A model generated the notes under the pieces. The model saw only the letters and a program-made list of their open reading frames with translations, was not told the DNA's origin and made no database searches. The position numbers and the translations under genes were made by a program. DNA of 64,000 nt from an uncultured Eubacteriales bacterium (GTDB taxonomy: Bacteria; Bacillota; Clostridia; Christensenellales; Aristaeellaceae), in the NCBI GenBank assembly GCA_900318145.1, contig ONJM01000012.1, positions 44,701-108,700 on the forward strand, given 5' to 3'. Positions 32,794 through 40,715 of this stretch are shown piece by piece; the stretch's first letter is position 1, and each line of letters begins with the position of its first letter.

Positions 32794-35107
32794 TTATTGT
32801 TTCCGCGGAAACGATCTGTCCGAGCGATTCCGCAGGAATTGACTTTTCTTTCCGGTCATGCCTTCCGTCGCGCGGGTTTACAAGGTTCAGCCGCAGCGCG
32901 TTCATGCACACGAAGAAACTGGACAGCGCCATGGCTGCCGCACCGTACATGGGCTTCATCTCTATGCCGTACAGTCCCATTGCCAGCGGGATGCAGAGGG
33001 CGTTGTAGAAGAATGCCCAGAACAGATTCTGATGGATGTTCCGGATCGTCGCGCGGCTCAGCCGGATTGCCGCCGCAACATCCGTCAGGCGGCTTTTCAT
33101 CACCACAATATCCGCCGCGTCGATAGCTACATCCGTACCCGCCCCGATCGCGATGCCATTGTCCGCAACCGTAAGCGCGGGAGCGTCGTTGATGCCGTCG
33201 CCCACCATGGCGACCTTTCCGAGCGGCCTGAGTTTCCGGATCATGTCCGCCTTGCCTTCAGGGAGAACGCCGGCAATTACCTGATCCGTTCCGGCCTGCG
33301 CGCTGACAGCCCGGGCTGTACGTTCATTGTCGCCGGTCAGCATAATGGTCCGGATTCCCATGTTCCGCAGTTCACGGACGGCCTGCGCGGAATCCTGCTT
33401 AATGCGGTCCGCCACCGCGATCATGCCGCAAAGCTTCCCGTCCAGGGCGAAAAGCAGCGGCGTCTTTCCCTGCTCCGCAAGGGTGTTTGCCTGTGCGGAA
33501 ACGGATCCGCTGACCAGCCCTCCGGACGCCAGGTACTTCAGGCTCCCGCCAAGCAGTTCTTTTCCGTTCAGCCGCGCGCGAAGCCCGTGCCCGGGCAGCG
33601 CTTCAAAATCGCTGACTTCCGATAGTTCCAGTCCTTCAGCCGCGGCAGTCACAGCTCCGGCCAGCGGATGCTCGCTGTTTTTCTCCAGTGACGCGGCAAG
33701 GGAAAGCAGCTCATTTTTCTCCATCCCGAACGGAACAACATCCGTAACACAGGGCTTGCCTTCCGTTACGGTTCCTGTTTTATCCAGCGCAATCAGCTGC
33801 GTCCTGCCGGCGCCTTCCAGCGCAGCAGCGGTTTTATACAGCACCCCGTTCTTCGCTCCGACGCCGCTTCCGACCATGACTGCGACAGGGGTTGCCAGCC
33901 CAAGCGCGCAGGGACAGCTGATCACCAGCACGGAAATTCCCCGGGCGATGGCAAAGGAGAAAGGTTTCCCGGCTGCCAGCCAGCCGAACAGCGTCAGCAG
34001 GGCAAGCCCTATGACCGAGGGTACAAAGACACCGGATACCCTGTCCGCGATCCGGGCCAGCGGAGCCTTGGTAGCGGCTGCATCAGAAACGGTGCGGATA
34101 ATCTGCGCGAGGGTGGTGTCTTCCCCTACGCGGGTCGCGCGGCACTCGATATATCCCTGCTGGTTCATCGTTGCGGCGGAAACCGGGTCGCCTTCCGTTT
34201 TATCCACCGGAATGCTCTCACCGGTCAGCGCGGATTCATTGACCGCAGTCATACCTTTCAGAATGACGCCGTCCACCGGGATCTGTTCACCGGGACGGAC
34301 CGCGAACACATCACCGATGCTGACTTCTTCGATGCCGACTTCTGTCTCAACGCCGTCTTTCAGCAGAACGGCCGTTTTCGGAGCCAGCTTCATCAGACCT
34401 TTCAGCGCGTCTGTCGTGCGGCCTTTCGACATGGCCTCCAGCATTTTTCCGATGGTGATCAGCGTCGGAATCATGGCGGCCGCCTCAAAGTACAGGTTCA
34501 TTCCGTATTTCATTACCGTGCTGTGATCGCCTTTTCCCTGGGCGAGGACCATCAGGAAAAGCTCAGCCAGGGAATAGGCAAAAGAAGCTCCCGATCCGAG
34601 CGCCACCAGGGTATTCATATTTGGAGCGCCGTGGAACAGGGAAGAAAAGCCGGAAGTAAAGAACCTGCCGTTAATGATCATCACGGTCACAGCCAGCAGC
34701 AGTTCAAACAATCCAAGGAACACATGATTGTCAAATGCCGCGGGCGCAGGCCAGCCCCACATTCCGTGTCCCATGGAGAAATACATCAGCACCAGAAGAA
34801 CCGGGACAGAGAACAAAAGCCTTTTTTTCAGCTTCGGTGTTTCGCGGTCCTTCAGCGTTTCCGCATCCGCCCAGGAAGGAGAAGCGCCGGAAGCGGCGGT
34901 TTTCGCCGCGCCCTTCAGGGAAGCGCCGTATCCGGCGGCTTCCACAGCGCGGATGATATCGGCGGAGGAAGCTGTTCCCTCCACGCCCATTGAGTTCGTA
35001 AGAAGGCTTACAGCGCATGAAGTCACTCCCGGCACGCCGGATACCGCCTTTTCCACCCGGGCGGAACATGCGGCGCAGCTCATACCTGTTACCTGATACT
35101 GTTCCAT
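32570..35107 (-). CDS. copA: Copper-exporting P1B-ATPase with N- and C-terminal HMA domains
   Basis: A 845-residue membrane pump that exports Cu(I) using ATP. An N-terminal HMA domain has GMSCAACSAR; the P-type core has GMTAVNESALTGES, the CPC ion motif SCPCALGLATP, DKTGTVTEG (phosphorylated Asp), TGDNERTA and GDGINDAP, with eight predicted spans. After the last span comes a linker and a second HMA domain (GMMCMHCEAR) at about residues 777-845 that reads like a complete CopZ chaperone. The linker codons TIKEEKT before its Met contain the ribosome site AAAGGAGG, evidence of an in-frame fusion. ATG 35107 has better ribosome-site spacing than ATG 35113. It is co-transcribed with csoR. Confidence 0.95.
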   Translation of the reverse strand: MEQYQVTGMSCAACSARVEKAVSGVPGVTSCAVSLLTNSMGVEGTASSADIIRAVEAAGYGASLKGAAKTAASGASPSWADAETLKDRETPKLKKRLLFSVPVLLVLMYFSMGHGMWGWPAPAAFDNHVFLGLFELLLAVTVMIINGRFFTSGFSSLFHGAPNMNTLVALGSGASFAYSLAELFLMVLAQGKGDHSTVMKYGMNLYFEAAAMIPTLITIGKMLEAMSKGRTTDALKGLMKLAPKTAVLLKDGVETEVGIEEVSIGDVFAVRPGEQIPVDGVILKGMTAVNESALTGESIPVDKTEGDPVSAATMNQQGYIECRATRVGEDTTLAQIIRTVSDAAATKAPLARIADRVSGVFVPSVIGLALLTLFGWLAAGKPFSFAIARGISVLVISCPCALGLATPVAVMVGSGVGAKNGVLYKTAAALEGAGRTQLIALDKTGTVTEGKPCVTDVVPFGMEKNELLSLAASLEKNSEHPLAGAVTAAAEGLELSEVSDFEALPGHGLRARLNGKELLGGSLKYLASGGLVSGSVSAQANTLAEQGKTPLLFALDGKLCGMIAVADRIKQDSAQAVRELRNMGIRTIMLTGDNERTARAVSAQAGTDQVIAGVLPEGKADMIRKLRPLGKVAMVGDGINDAPALTVADNGIAIGAGTDVAIDAADIVVMKSRLTDVAAAIRLSRATIRNIHQNLFWAFFYNALCIPLAMGLYGIEMKPMYGAAAMALSSFFVCMNALRLNLVNPRDGRHDRKEKSIPAESLGQIVSAETIKEEKTMKKTLKVEGMMCMHCEARVKKALEAVPGVESAVADHATGTAVVTLAAPVADDVLRAAVEAQDYKVLGVE

Positions 35108-35124
35108 TGCCATACCTCGTGTTT

Positions 35125-35436
35125 CTACTTCATCAGCTTTTGCAGCGTGTCCATCAGTTCATCCACGGTCTCTTCGCGGCCGGACCGGATATCATCGGAC
35201 ACACAGGTCCGGATATGACCGGCCAGCAGCACCCTGCAAAAGCTGTTCAGCGCGGAACTGACCGCCGACGCCTGCGTCAGGAGGTCCGGACAATAAGCAT
35301 TCTCATCCAGCATCCGCTGCAAACCGCGAACCTGGCCTTCTATCCGTTTCAGGCGGTTCATAAGATCGCGGCGCTCATTTTCATCCCGTATCTTTTTCCG
35401 CTCCGGAAAATCACGGGCCTCCGCTGTATCGGACAT
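35125..35436 (-). CDS. csoR: Copper-sensing repressor CsoR
   Basis: A 103-residue all-helical DUF156 repressor. The Cu(I) ligands are in place: Cys in NAYCPDLL, then His and Cys in GHIRTC (C-H-C). NRLKRIEGQVRGLQRML is the DNA-binding/dimer helix typical of the family. It is released from DNA on binding Cu(I). GAGGTG precedes ATG. It is the first gene of csoR-copA and two near-identical operators overlap and follow its promoter. The N-terminal SDTAEARDFPERKKIRDE extension is a little longer than usual. Confidence 0.95.
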   Translation of the reverse strand: MSDTAEARDFPERKKIRDENERRDLMNRLKRIEGQVRGLQRMLDENAYCPDLLTQASAVSSALNSFCRVLLAGHIRTCVSDDIRSGREETVDELMDTLQKLMK

Positions 35437-35455
35437 TGCGTTTCACCTCAGCAAA

Positions 35456-35517
35456 ATACCCTGCGGGGGTATATTTGATCCAAGATGGATAATATACCCC
35501 CACAGGGTATTTGTCAA
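35456..35517 (-). promoter_or_regulatory. csoR-copA promoter with two CsoR operators
   Basis: Read leftwards, TTGACA (35512-35517), 17 bp, TATTAT (35489-35494). The spacer is filled by the operator ATACCCTGTGGGGGTAT (35494-35510), and a second copy ATACCCCCGCAGGGTAT (35456-35472) in reverse order lies at about +10 to +30. The copies match at 16 of 17 positions when one is inverted. The G-tract pseudo-palindrome is the known type-2 CsoR site. Confidence 0.9.
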
Positions 35518-35551
35518 CAGTTTTTCCGGAGGAACCGGATTACCGGATCAT

Positions 35552-36061
35552 TCAGTTATGAACCCGGATTTCAGGAAGTACAGCGTCAATATCGACAAAC
35601 CCGATGTTTTCGTTGTACCGGTCAATATACACCGGAACGGTATCGGACCGGAGCAGCTTTGTCACATCGAAATTCAGATAACGGCTGTGGTAAACATGTA
35701 CGACTCCGTTCGAATCTGTCCAGGCAGCTTCAACCATTTGAGGATGGCCGTAATTCATATTTACATTGCGCTGCGTCACTGTACCAAGGATCTGCGCTTC
35801 TACGCGATTGCCGCTTTCATAGGCCCGGCGGAGCAGATACCTCCGGCGGATATCAACAGCCAGAAAACCCAGCCCCAGGAGCAGGAAAAGCCCGCCGATA
35901 CCGCAGAATACCGCTGTGAAAATGACCGGATCACCGTTGCCTTCCCAGCGGATGCTTTTTGACTGACCGACGGCGAGGCCTGTCACCAGAAACAGAAAGC
36001 CCATCGGGGCAAAAACAAATCCGAGGATTCCATATACTGTCCATCCCATTTTCCTGTTCAT
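35552..36061 (-). CDS. DUF3592-like membrane protein
   Basis: A 169-residue protein with two membrane helices (about residues 7-30 and 45-68) followed by a basic turn RRRYLLRR and a C-terminal beta-rich domain (VEAQILGTVTQRNVNMNYGHPQMVEAAW, then VHVYHSRYL). This layout matches DUF3592 family proteins, whose role is unknown. GGAGGTAAGG precedes ATG and a consensus promoter lies about 140 bp upstream. It is a single-gene unit between csoR and the metallophosphoesterase gene. Confidence 0.75.
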   Translation of the reverse strand: MNRKMGWTVYGILGFVFAPMGFLFLVTGLAVGQSKSIRWEGNGDPVIFTAVFCGIGGLFLLLGLGFLAVDIRRRYLLRRAYESGNRVEAQILGTVTQRNVNMNYGHPQMVEAAWTDSNGVVHVYHSRYLNFDVTKLLRSDTVPVYIDRYNENIGFVDIDAVLPEIRVHN

Positions 36062-36200
36062 TTTCCTTACCTCCAGACAGCCGGCGGGTTCAGATCAGCT
36101 GTATCTGACATCAAAAAACGGAACTGCCTTCATGCATCCATAACAAATGACACAGGGTTTTATATCCCGGAACTGTTCAATGGCAGGCAGTTTTCCTGTC

Positions 36201-36229
36201 ATTATAACGGCGGGGTGTCAGTGCGTCAA
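36201..36229 (-). promoter_or_regulatory. Promoter of the DUF3592-like gene
   Basis: TTGACG, 17 bp, TATAAT read leftwards. It is the only clear element in the 309-bp gene-free stretch 36062-36370; I see no RNA gene, repeat or riboswitch in the rest. Confidence 0.75.
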
Positions 36230-36370
36230 GAAGGATGATCATCAGCGGAGATGACGCAAAACGGCATCCCTGCAGGAAGACGCGCAGCAGTGTTGAAGAA
36301 TGAATACAGGGGTTTCGCCGCGCGCGGCTCCGGAATATTCCATAAAAACTGAACGGGGATCTGAGGAAAT

Positions 36371-37054
36371 ATGAAAGTCGGTATTATATCGGACACCCAT
36401 GACCTTCTCCGGCCTGAAGTGACAGACGCTCTGCAGGGATGCGACTGTATTCTGCACAGCGGAGATATCAGCAGTCAGCGCATCCTTTGCCAGCTGGAGC
36501 GGATTGCTCCGGTGCGGGCGGTCCGCGGCAACAATGACAGTGACTGGGCTGAACACCTGCCGCTGTTCCTGGATTTTGAACTTGGCGGACTTCGCATCTG
36601 TATGACCCATAAGAAAAAGGATCTGCCAAGGGATCTTGCTGCCTATGACCTGGTGATCTGCGGACATTCCCATCAGTATGCGGAGGAGTGGCAGGAATCT
36701 GCCGGCGGGAAAAGAACGCTTCTGTTCAATCCCGGAAGCTGCGGACCTCGCCGGTTTATCCAGCCGGTCACCATGGCGATACTGCGGATTGATCCGGACG
36801 GATGGGTGGTAAAGAAAGTTCAGATTCCGCACACGGCCGGTGAGAAAGCCCCGAAGACCGACAGCGGTAACATCTACAGGCAGATTGAAGCAGTTATGCG
36901 GGATACGGAAAAAGGTCTGACGGTGGAAGCTATCGCGCGGAAGCACAGGCTTGACCCGGCACTGGCGGAGCAGATCGTCAGGCTGTATGTGACGCATCCG
37001 GGAGTGACAGCGGACGGCATCATGACAAAAATGGGACTGCTGGGAAAGCTTTAG
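36371..37054 (+). CDS. YfcE/MJ0936-type metallophosphoesterase with extra C-terminal domain
   Basis: A 227-residue phosphoesterase. The calcineurin-like metal motifs are GIISDTHD, HSGDIS, RGNNDS, CGHSHQ and NPGSC. The core ends near residue 155, the usual length of the YfcE family; the remaining 70 residues form an unusual tail with a helix-turn-helix-like stretch (LTVEAIARKHRLDPALAEQIVRLYVTHPGVTADGIMTKMGL). That tail could be a DNA-binding or dimerisation module. ATG 36371 has GAGGAAAT upstream. Substrate is unknown; relatives cleave phosphodiesters in vitro. Confidence 0.85.
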   Translation: MKVGIISDTHDLLRPEVTDALQGCDCILHSGDISSQRILCQLERIAPVRAVRGNNDSDWAEHLPLFLDFELGGLRICMTHKKKDLPRDLAAYDLVICGHSHQYAEEWQESAGGKRTLLFNPGSCGPRRFIQPVTMAILRIDPDGWVVKKVQIPHTAGEKAPKTDSGNIYRQIEAVMRDTEKGLTVEAIARKHRLDPALAEQIVRLYVTHPGVTADGIMTKMGLLGKL

Positions 37055-37143
37055 AAAGCAGAAAGCTCCGGGCCGGCTGAAACACGTTTGCTGAGAATCA
37101 GCGCTGCATTCAGATCAGACCGGATGTGGAACTGATTCACATC

Positions 37144-37174
37144 TTGACTTAGAGTTAACTTCAGATTTTACAAT
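37144..37174 (+). promoter_or_regulatory. MerR-type promoter of the nitroreductase gene
   Basis: TTGACT, 19 bp (TAGAGTTAACTTCAGATTT), TACAAT, 50 bp before the nitroreductase ATG. The dyad is nearly identical to the operator next to the merR gene at 17177-17197, making this the clearest target of that regulator. Confidence 0.75.
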
Positions 37175-37223
37175 ATCAGAAGCCGGATGGCGTAATTTAT
37201 TATGCTGATGAGGAGGAACCGCT

Positions 37224-37742
37224 ATGAATGATACGCTGAAAACCCTGATTGAGCGCCGCAGCTGCCGCAGCTACAAGCCTGATCCGATTCCGGCAGAGGT
37301 CCTGGATCAGATTCTGGAAGCCGGAACCTTTGCCGCAACCGGCATGGGCAGGCAGTCTCCCATTATGATTGCCGTTACCGACAAGGAAGTCCGGGACCAG
37401 CTGTCAAGGATGAACGCGGATGTGATGGGCGCGGACAATGATCCGTTTTACGGGGCGCCCGTGGTGATTGTGGTGCTGGCAAACAGAGCTGTTCCCACAT
37501 ATCTATATGACGGAAGCCTTGTTATGGGCAATCTGATGAATGCCGCTCATTCTCTCGGGGTTGCCAGCTGCTGGATTCACCGGGCGAAGGAAGAGTTTGA
37601 CAGCGCCAAAGGCAAAGCGATCCTGAAGAGACTTGGCATTGAAGGAGACTACGAAGGCATCGGCCACTGCGTTCTCGGCTATGCGGCGCAGGAAAACAGG
37701 ATAGCGGCGCCCCGGAAGGATCACTATATCTACCGTATCTGA
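37224..37742 (+). CDS. Nitroreductase-family FMN oxidoreductase (2)
   Basis: A 172-residue compact nitroreductase. LIERRSCRSYKPDPIPAEVLDQILEAG is the FMN motif, followed by FAATGMGRQSP and SCWIHRAKEEF; C-terminal GHCVLGYAAQE is typical. It probably reduces nitro, quinone or enal/electrophile compounds with NAD(P)H as a dimer. ATG 37224 has a GAGGAGG ribosome site. The upstream 19-bp-spacer promoter with the MerR dyad indicates induction, perhaps by electrophiles, as in AdhR/NmlR-controlled genes of other Firmicutes. The stop is followed by a 217-bp leader of the MATE gene. Confidence 0.88.
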   Translation: MNDTLKTLIERRSCRSYKPDPIPAEVLDQILEAGTFAATGMGRQSPIMIAVTDKEVRDQLSRMNADVMGADNDPFYGAPVVIVVLANRAVPTYLYDGSLVMGNLMNAAHSLGVASCWIHRAKEEFDSAKGKAILKRLGIEGDYEGIGHCVLGYAAQENRIAAPRKDHYIYRI

Positions 37743-37959
37743 CAGGAAGTATCCCCCCTGTACGCCAGGGAAAAGTCCGGAGCGGGTTATCCGGGACGTG
37801 ACGGCCGCCTGATGCCGGACCGGGATGCCCTGTTTTCCGGTCTCTTCAGGCACATTGCCGTTCCGGCGGGAATCTGATCCGGGGGAAGACCCTGGATTGT
37901 ATCCCGGCGGAGGAACTGCCGGGGAAGGGTGTCTTTGGAATTCTGCTTTTGAGGGGTTA

Positions 37960-39303
37960 ATGGCTTTGACTCGAACAAAGGATATGACATCCGGCAATCC
38001 TGTGAAACTGATCCTGGTTTTCGCGCTTCCGATTCTTGCCGGCAATATGCTCCAGCAATTATACAGCCTGGTTGATTCGCTCATCATCGGACGGATGCTC
38101 GGCGTGACCGCGCTCACGGCTGTTTCGGCATCCGGCTGGCTGGACTGGGCGGTTCTTTCTGTTCCCATGGGACTGGCGCAGGGCTATTCGATTCACGCCG
38201 CGCAGTGTTACGGAGGGAAACGGTTTGCCGACCTGAAGAGGAGCGTTGCGCAGAGCTATCTGATCTCTGCCGCGGCTACGGTCTTTCTGGAGGCAGCCAG
38301 CCAGCTCCTGCTACATCCCGTTCTGGTCTGGATGAATTCTCCTGACGAAACGATCAGGATGACAGAAAACTATCTCAGGATTATTTATGCCGGCCTTCCG
38401 ATCGTAATGTGCGTGAACATATTCAGCGGTTTTCTGCACGCGCTGGGCAACAGCAGGGTTCCGCTGATCGCGCTGGCGTGCTCCACCGCGGTGAATATTG
38501 TTCTGGACTGGTGGTTTGTCGGTTCGCTCGGGATGGGAACAAACGGCGGAGCCTATGCAACAGTGCTCGCACAGGCTGTGTCTGCTGTGATCTGTTTCCT
38601 GGAAGTGCTGAGAATTCCGGAGCTGAGGCCTGAAAGGGCAGATTACCGGCCGGACGGGAAAGTCATCCGGAAGCTGGTGCGGCTTGGATTCCCGATCGCT
38701 TTCCAGAACCTGATTATTTCAATGGGCGGCCTGGTGCTGCAGGGTGTGGTGAATGCTTTCGGCTTTATTTTCATGGCAGGCTATAACGCTGCTGCCCGGT
38801 TCCAGGGACTGATCGAGATTGCGGGTACTGCTTTGGGAAATGCGGCGGGTACATTTACCGGACAGAACTTCGGCGCGGGAAAGATGGACCGCGTAAAAAG
38901 CGGATTGCGGCGGTCAGCCCGGATCGGGTTCCTGCTTGCTGTATCCATCGGCCTGATCATGGTGATTTTCGGAAAGCAGCTTCTGTCTCTTTTTATCCGT
39001 GAGGAAGCGGGCATCTCTGATCAGGTTCTGGCATTCGGCTATGATTTCCTGAGGATTATGGCGGCAGGACTGCCGATGCTCTATCTGCTGTTTATCTACC
39101 GGACAACACTGCAGGGGCTCGGGGACACGGTGATTCCGATGATTTCCGGTTTTGTGGAGCTGGCGCTTCGAATCGGTTCAGCGCTTCTGCTCCCGATCAT
39201 AATCGGTTACTGGGGAGTTTATCTTGCAGAAATAACCGCCTGGATCAGTGCGGGTATTTTCCTGATCATAGGGTGTTACCGGAGACTGAAAATGCTGGAA
39301 TAA
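37960..39303 (+). CDS. MATE-family multidrug/cation antiporter
   Basis: A 447-residue inner-membrane exporter with twelve predicted spans in two homologous halves. FALPILAGNMLQQLYSLVDSLIIGRMLG and GFPIAFQNLIISMGGLVLQG are the paired MatE starts. ATG 37960 follows GAGGGG; the frame is open to 37825 but that part is not protein-like. It lies 217 bp after the nitroreductase gene. That gap (37743-37959) is GC-rich with several short hairpins (for example CCCGGC/GCCGGG near 37905-37926) and could be a leader, but I could not match it to a guanidine or other known riboswitch. Confidence 0.92.
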   Translation: MALTRTKDMTSGNPVKLILVFALPILAGNMLQQLYSLVDSLIIGRMLGVTALTAVSASGWLDWAVLSVPMGLAQGYSIHAAQCYGGKRFADLKRSVAQSYLISAAATVFLEAASQLLLHPVLVWMNSPDETIRMTENYLRIIYAGLPIVMCVNIFSGFLHALGNSRVPLIALACSTAVNIVLDWWFVGSLGMGTNGGAYATVLAQAVSAVICFLEVLRIPELRPERADYRPDGKVIRKLVRLGFPIAFQNLIISMGGLVLQGVVNAFGFIFMAGYNAAARFQGLIEIAGTALGNAAGTFTGQNFGAGKMDRVKSGLRRSARIGFLLAVSIGLIMVIFGKQLLSLFIREEAGISDQVLAFGYDFLRIMAAGLPMLYLLFIYRTTLQGLGDTVIPMISGFVELALRIGSALLLPIIIGYWGVYLAEITAWISAGIFLIIGCYRRLKMLE

Positions 39304-39337
39304 GAACGGCATATCCCGTGTTATCCGGTCATTTCCG

Positions 39338-39661
39338 TCAGAAGACCAGCTGGGTCAGAAGCATATATACAATGGTTCCTGACAGAATGCTCAGCAGGAT
39401 GTTTCTTTTCCATGCGTGCAGTCCGGCAACCAGCAGGCCTGCGATCAGTTCCGGCGCGCCGAAGGGCGCGGACAGGAGGCTGGTATCCTTCAGGCAGTAA
39501 ATCACCAGCATGCCGATGATCGCCGCGGGAAGCACCTGCCCCAGATACATGACGTATGCCGGGGCCTTTTTTTTGAATGCCAGGAACGGCGCGGCCCGGA
39601 GCACGATTGTGACCGCGGACATGAGAACCACCAGCAGGGCGGAATATGCGGAAGCGTTCAC
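39338..39661 (-). CDS. azlD: AzlD-type branched-chain amino acid exporter subunit
   Basis: A 107-residue membrane protein with three to four spans. [23 protein letters not shown] and [22 protein letters not shown] match the AzlD family, the small partner of AzlC. The start is a GTG at 39661 that overlaps the azlC stop as GTGA, with GGAGAGAAGGTG upstream; no ATG with a ribosome site is available. Together AzlCD export branched-chain amino acids. The convergent MATE gene ends 34 bp away. Confidence 0.88.
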   Translation of the reverse strand: MNASAYSALLVVLMSAVTIVLRAAPFLAFKKKAPAYVMYLGQVLPAAIIGMLVIYCLKDTSLLSAPFGAPELIAGLLVAGLHAWKRNILLSILSGTIVYMLLTQLVF

Positions 39662-40350
39662 GCGTCCACCTTCTCTCCGGTGCTGATCCTGCTCCTGAAT
39701 AAGGTCAGAAGCAGCGTAATCAGCAGCATGGCGGGAATCAGGAAACGTTCCGGCCCGAATACAATCAGGCACAGCAGTGTTCCCAGCAGACCGGTGACGG
39801 CGGGGATATGATCTTTCGCCGTGATCCACTGTTCCGTAAAGGACGCGATAAAAAGAGCGGTCATGGAGAACTCAATCCCTGCGGTGGAAAAAGGCAGGAT
39901 CCCGCTCACCAGGCTGCCGATGACGCTTCCCAGCACCCAGTACGAGTGGTTGAAAAGGGACACCCAAAACCGGAACCGGTCCGGATCCGTTCCTTCCGGC
40001 ACCTGCCCGTCACACAGCAGAGAATAGGTCTCGTCTGTCAGGGAGAAGATCAGGTAAGGCTTATAGCGGCCCGCGTTCCTGTAATGGCGAAGCATGGAAA
40101 TGCTGTAGAAGAGATGCCGCGCGTTTACCATGACCGTGGTGAGGATTACCGTAAGCACGGAAGCTCCGCCAGTCAGCAATCCGATGCCCACATACTGCAT
40201 GGAACCGGCAAAGATAAACAGGCTCATAGCCAGAACCCACAGGAAACCATATCCGGCGTTGTTCGCGAGAATGCCGAACCCGATTCCGAGAATGATATAC
40301 CCGGCCATCACCGGCAGGGATTTCACAAAAGCGGCTCGTATAATATTCAC
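39658..40350 (-). CDS. azlC: AzlC-type branched-chain amino acid exporter subunit
   Basis: A 230-residue membrane protein with about seven spans. [29 protein letters not shown] and the conserved [11 protein letters not shown] motif are diagnostic of AzlC. It forms an exporter with AzlD, encoded immediately downstream with a GTGA overlap. The start ATG at 40350 lies after GATCAGTGAATATT with no strong ribosome site, so the exact start is less certain. A short open frame on the same strand lies just upstream. Confidence 0.9.
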   Translation of the reverse strand: MNIIRAAFVKSLPVMAGYIILGIGFGILANNAGYGFLWVLAMSLFIFAGSMQYVGIGLLTGGASVLTVILTTVMVNARHLFYSISMLRHYRNAGRYKPYLIFSLTDETYSLLCDGQVPEGTDPDRFRFWVSLFNHSYWVLGSVIGSLVSGILPFSTAGIEFSMTALFIASFTEQWITAKDHIPAVTGLLGTLLCLIVFGPERFLIPAMLLITLLLTLFRSRISTGEKVDA

Positions 40351-40368
40351 TGATCAGGCTCCGATCTT

Positions 40369-40512
40369 TTATGTACGGCTGAACTTTGCCGCAAAGACGG
40401 GCTGTCCGTTCACGGAAATATCGCTGTCAGTCGGGATCAGCAGACAGCCCCGGCCGTCTGTTACCCGTGCTTCCGGCAGGTCTGCCTTCCGGGCGGACGC
40501 GGCATGAAGCAT
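40369..40512 (-). CDS. Short uncharacterised frame upstream of azlC
   Basis: A frame of 47 codons ending 18 bp before azlC. It reads like real protein (VTDGRGCLLIPTDSDISVNGQPVFAAKF) with G/C-rich third positions, but it starts right after an in-frame TAG and has no ribosome site. It may be the tail of a decayed gene. I do not recognise a family. The rest of the 365-bp gap 40351-40715 holds the terminator below and no other gene. Confidence 0.3.
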   Translation of the reverse strand: MLHAASARKADLPEARVTDGRGCLLIPTDSDISVNGQPVFAAKFSRT

Positions 40513-40619
40513 ATTCTATCATCTTGCACGTGAGCTTGCAACGGGAACACAAAACACCGCACCGCGAATTTATTCCATCCGTTTTGCCGTGAAAAGAAAA
40601 GCCGTAATACCGTTCCGGA

Positions 40620-40654
40620 AATCAAAAATCACGGCGGCTGTAAAACTGCCGCCG
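40620..40654 (-). terminator. Likely terminator of the sensory hydrogenase operon
   Basis: CGGCGGC and GCCGCCG form a 7-bp GC stem with a 9-nt loop, followed leftwards by TGATTTTTGATTT. It lies about 60 bp past the PP2C-type gene. The T-tract is interrupted, so strength is uncertain. Confidence 0.55.
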
Positions 40655-40715
40655 CGGATATCAGATTATTGAAGGAAAGCAACGGAATTCATACCGGGCC
40701 GGTCCCTGCCGGCAG

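Noticed and set aside
37743-37959. Guanidine-I, -II or -III riboswitch before the MATE gene
   Set aside because: Neither the ykkC core nor paired ACGR hairpins nor the class III pseudoknot can be found; kept only as an unexplained leader.
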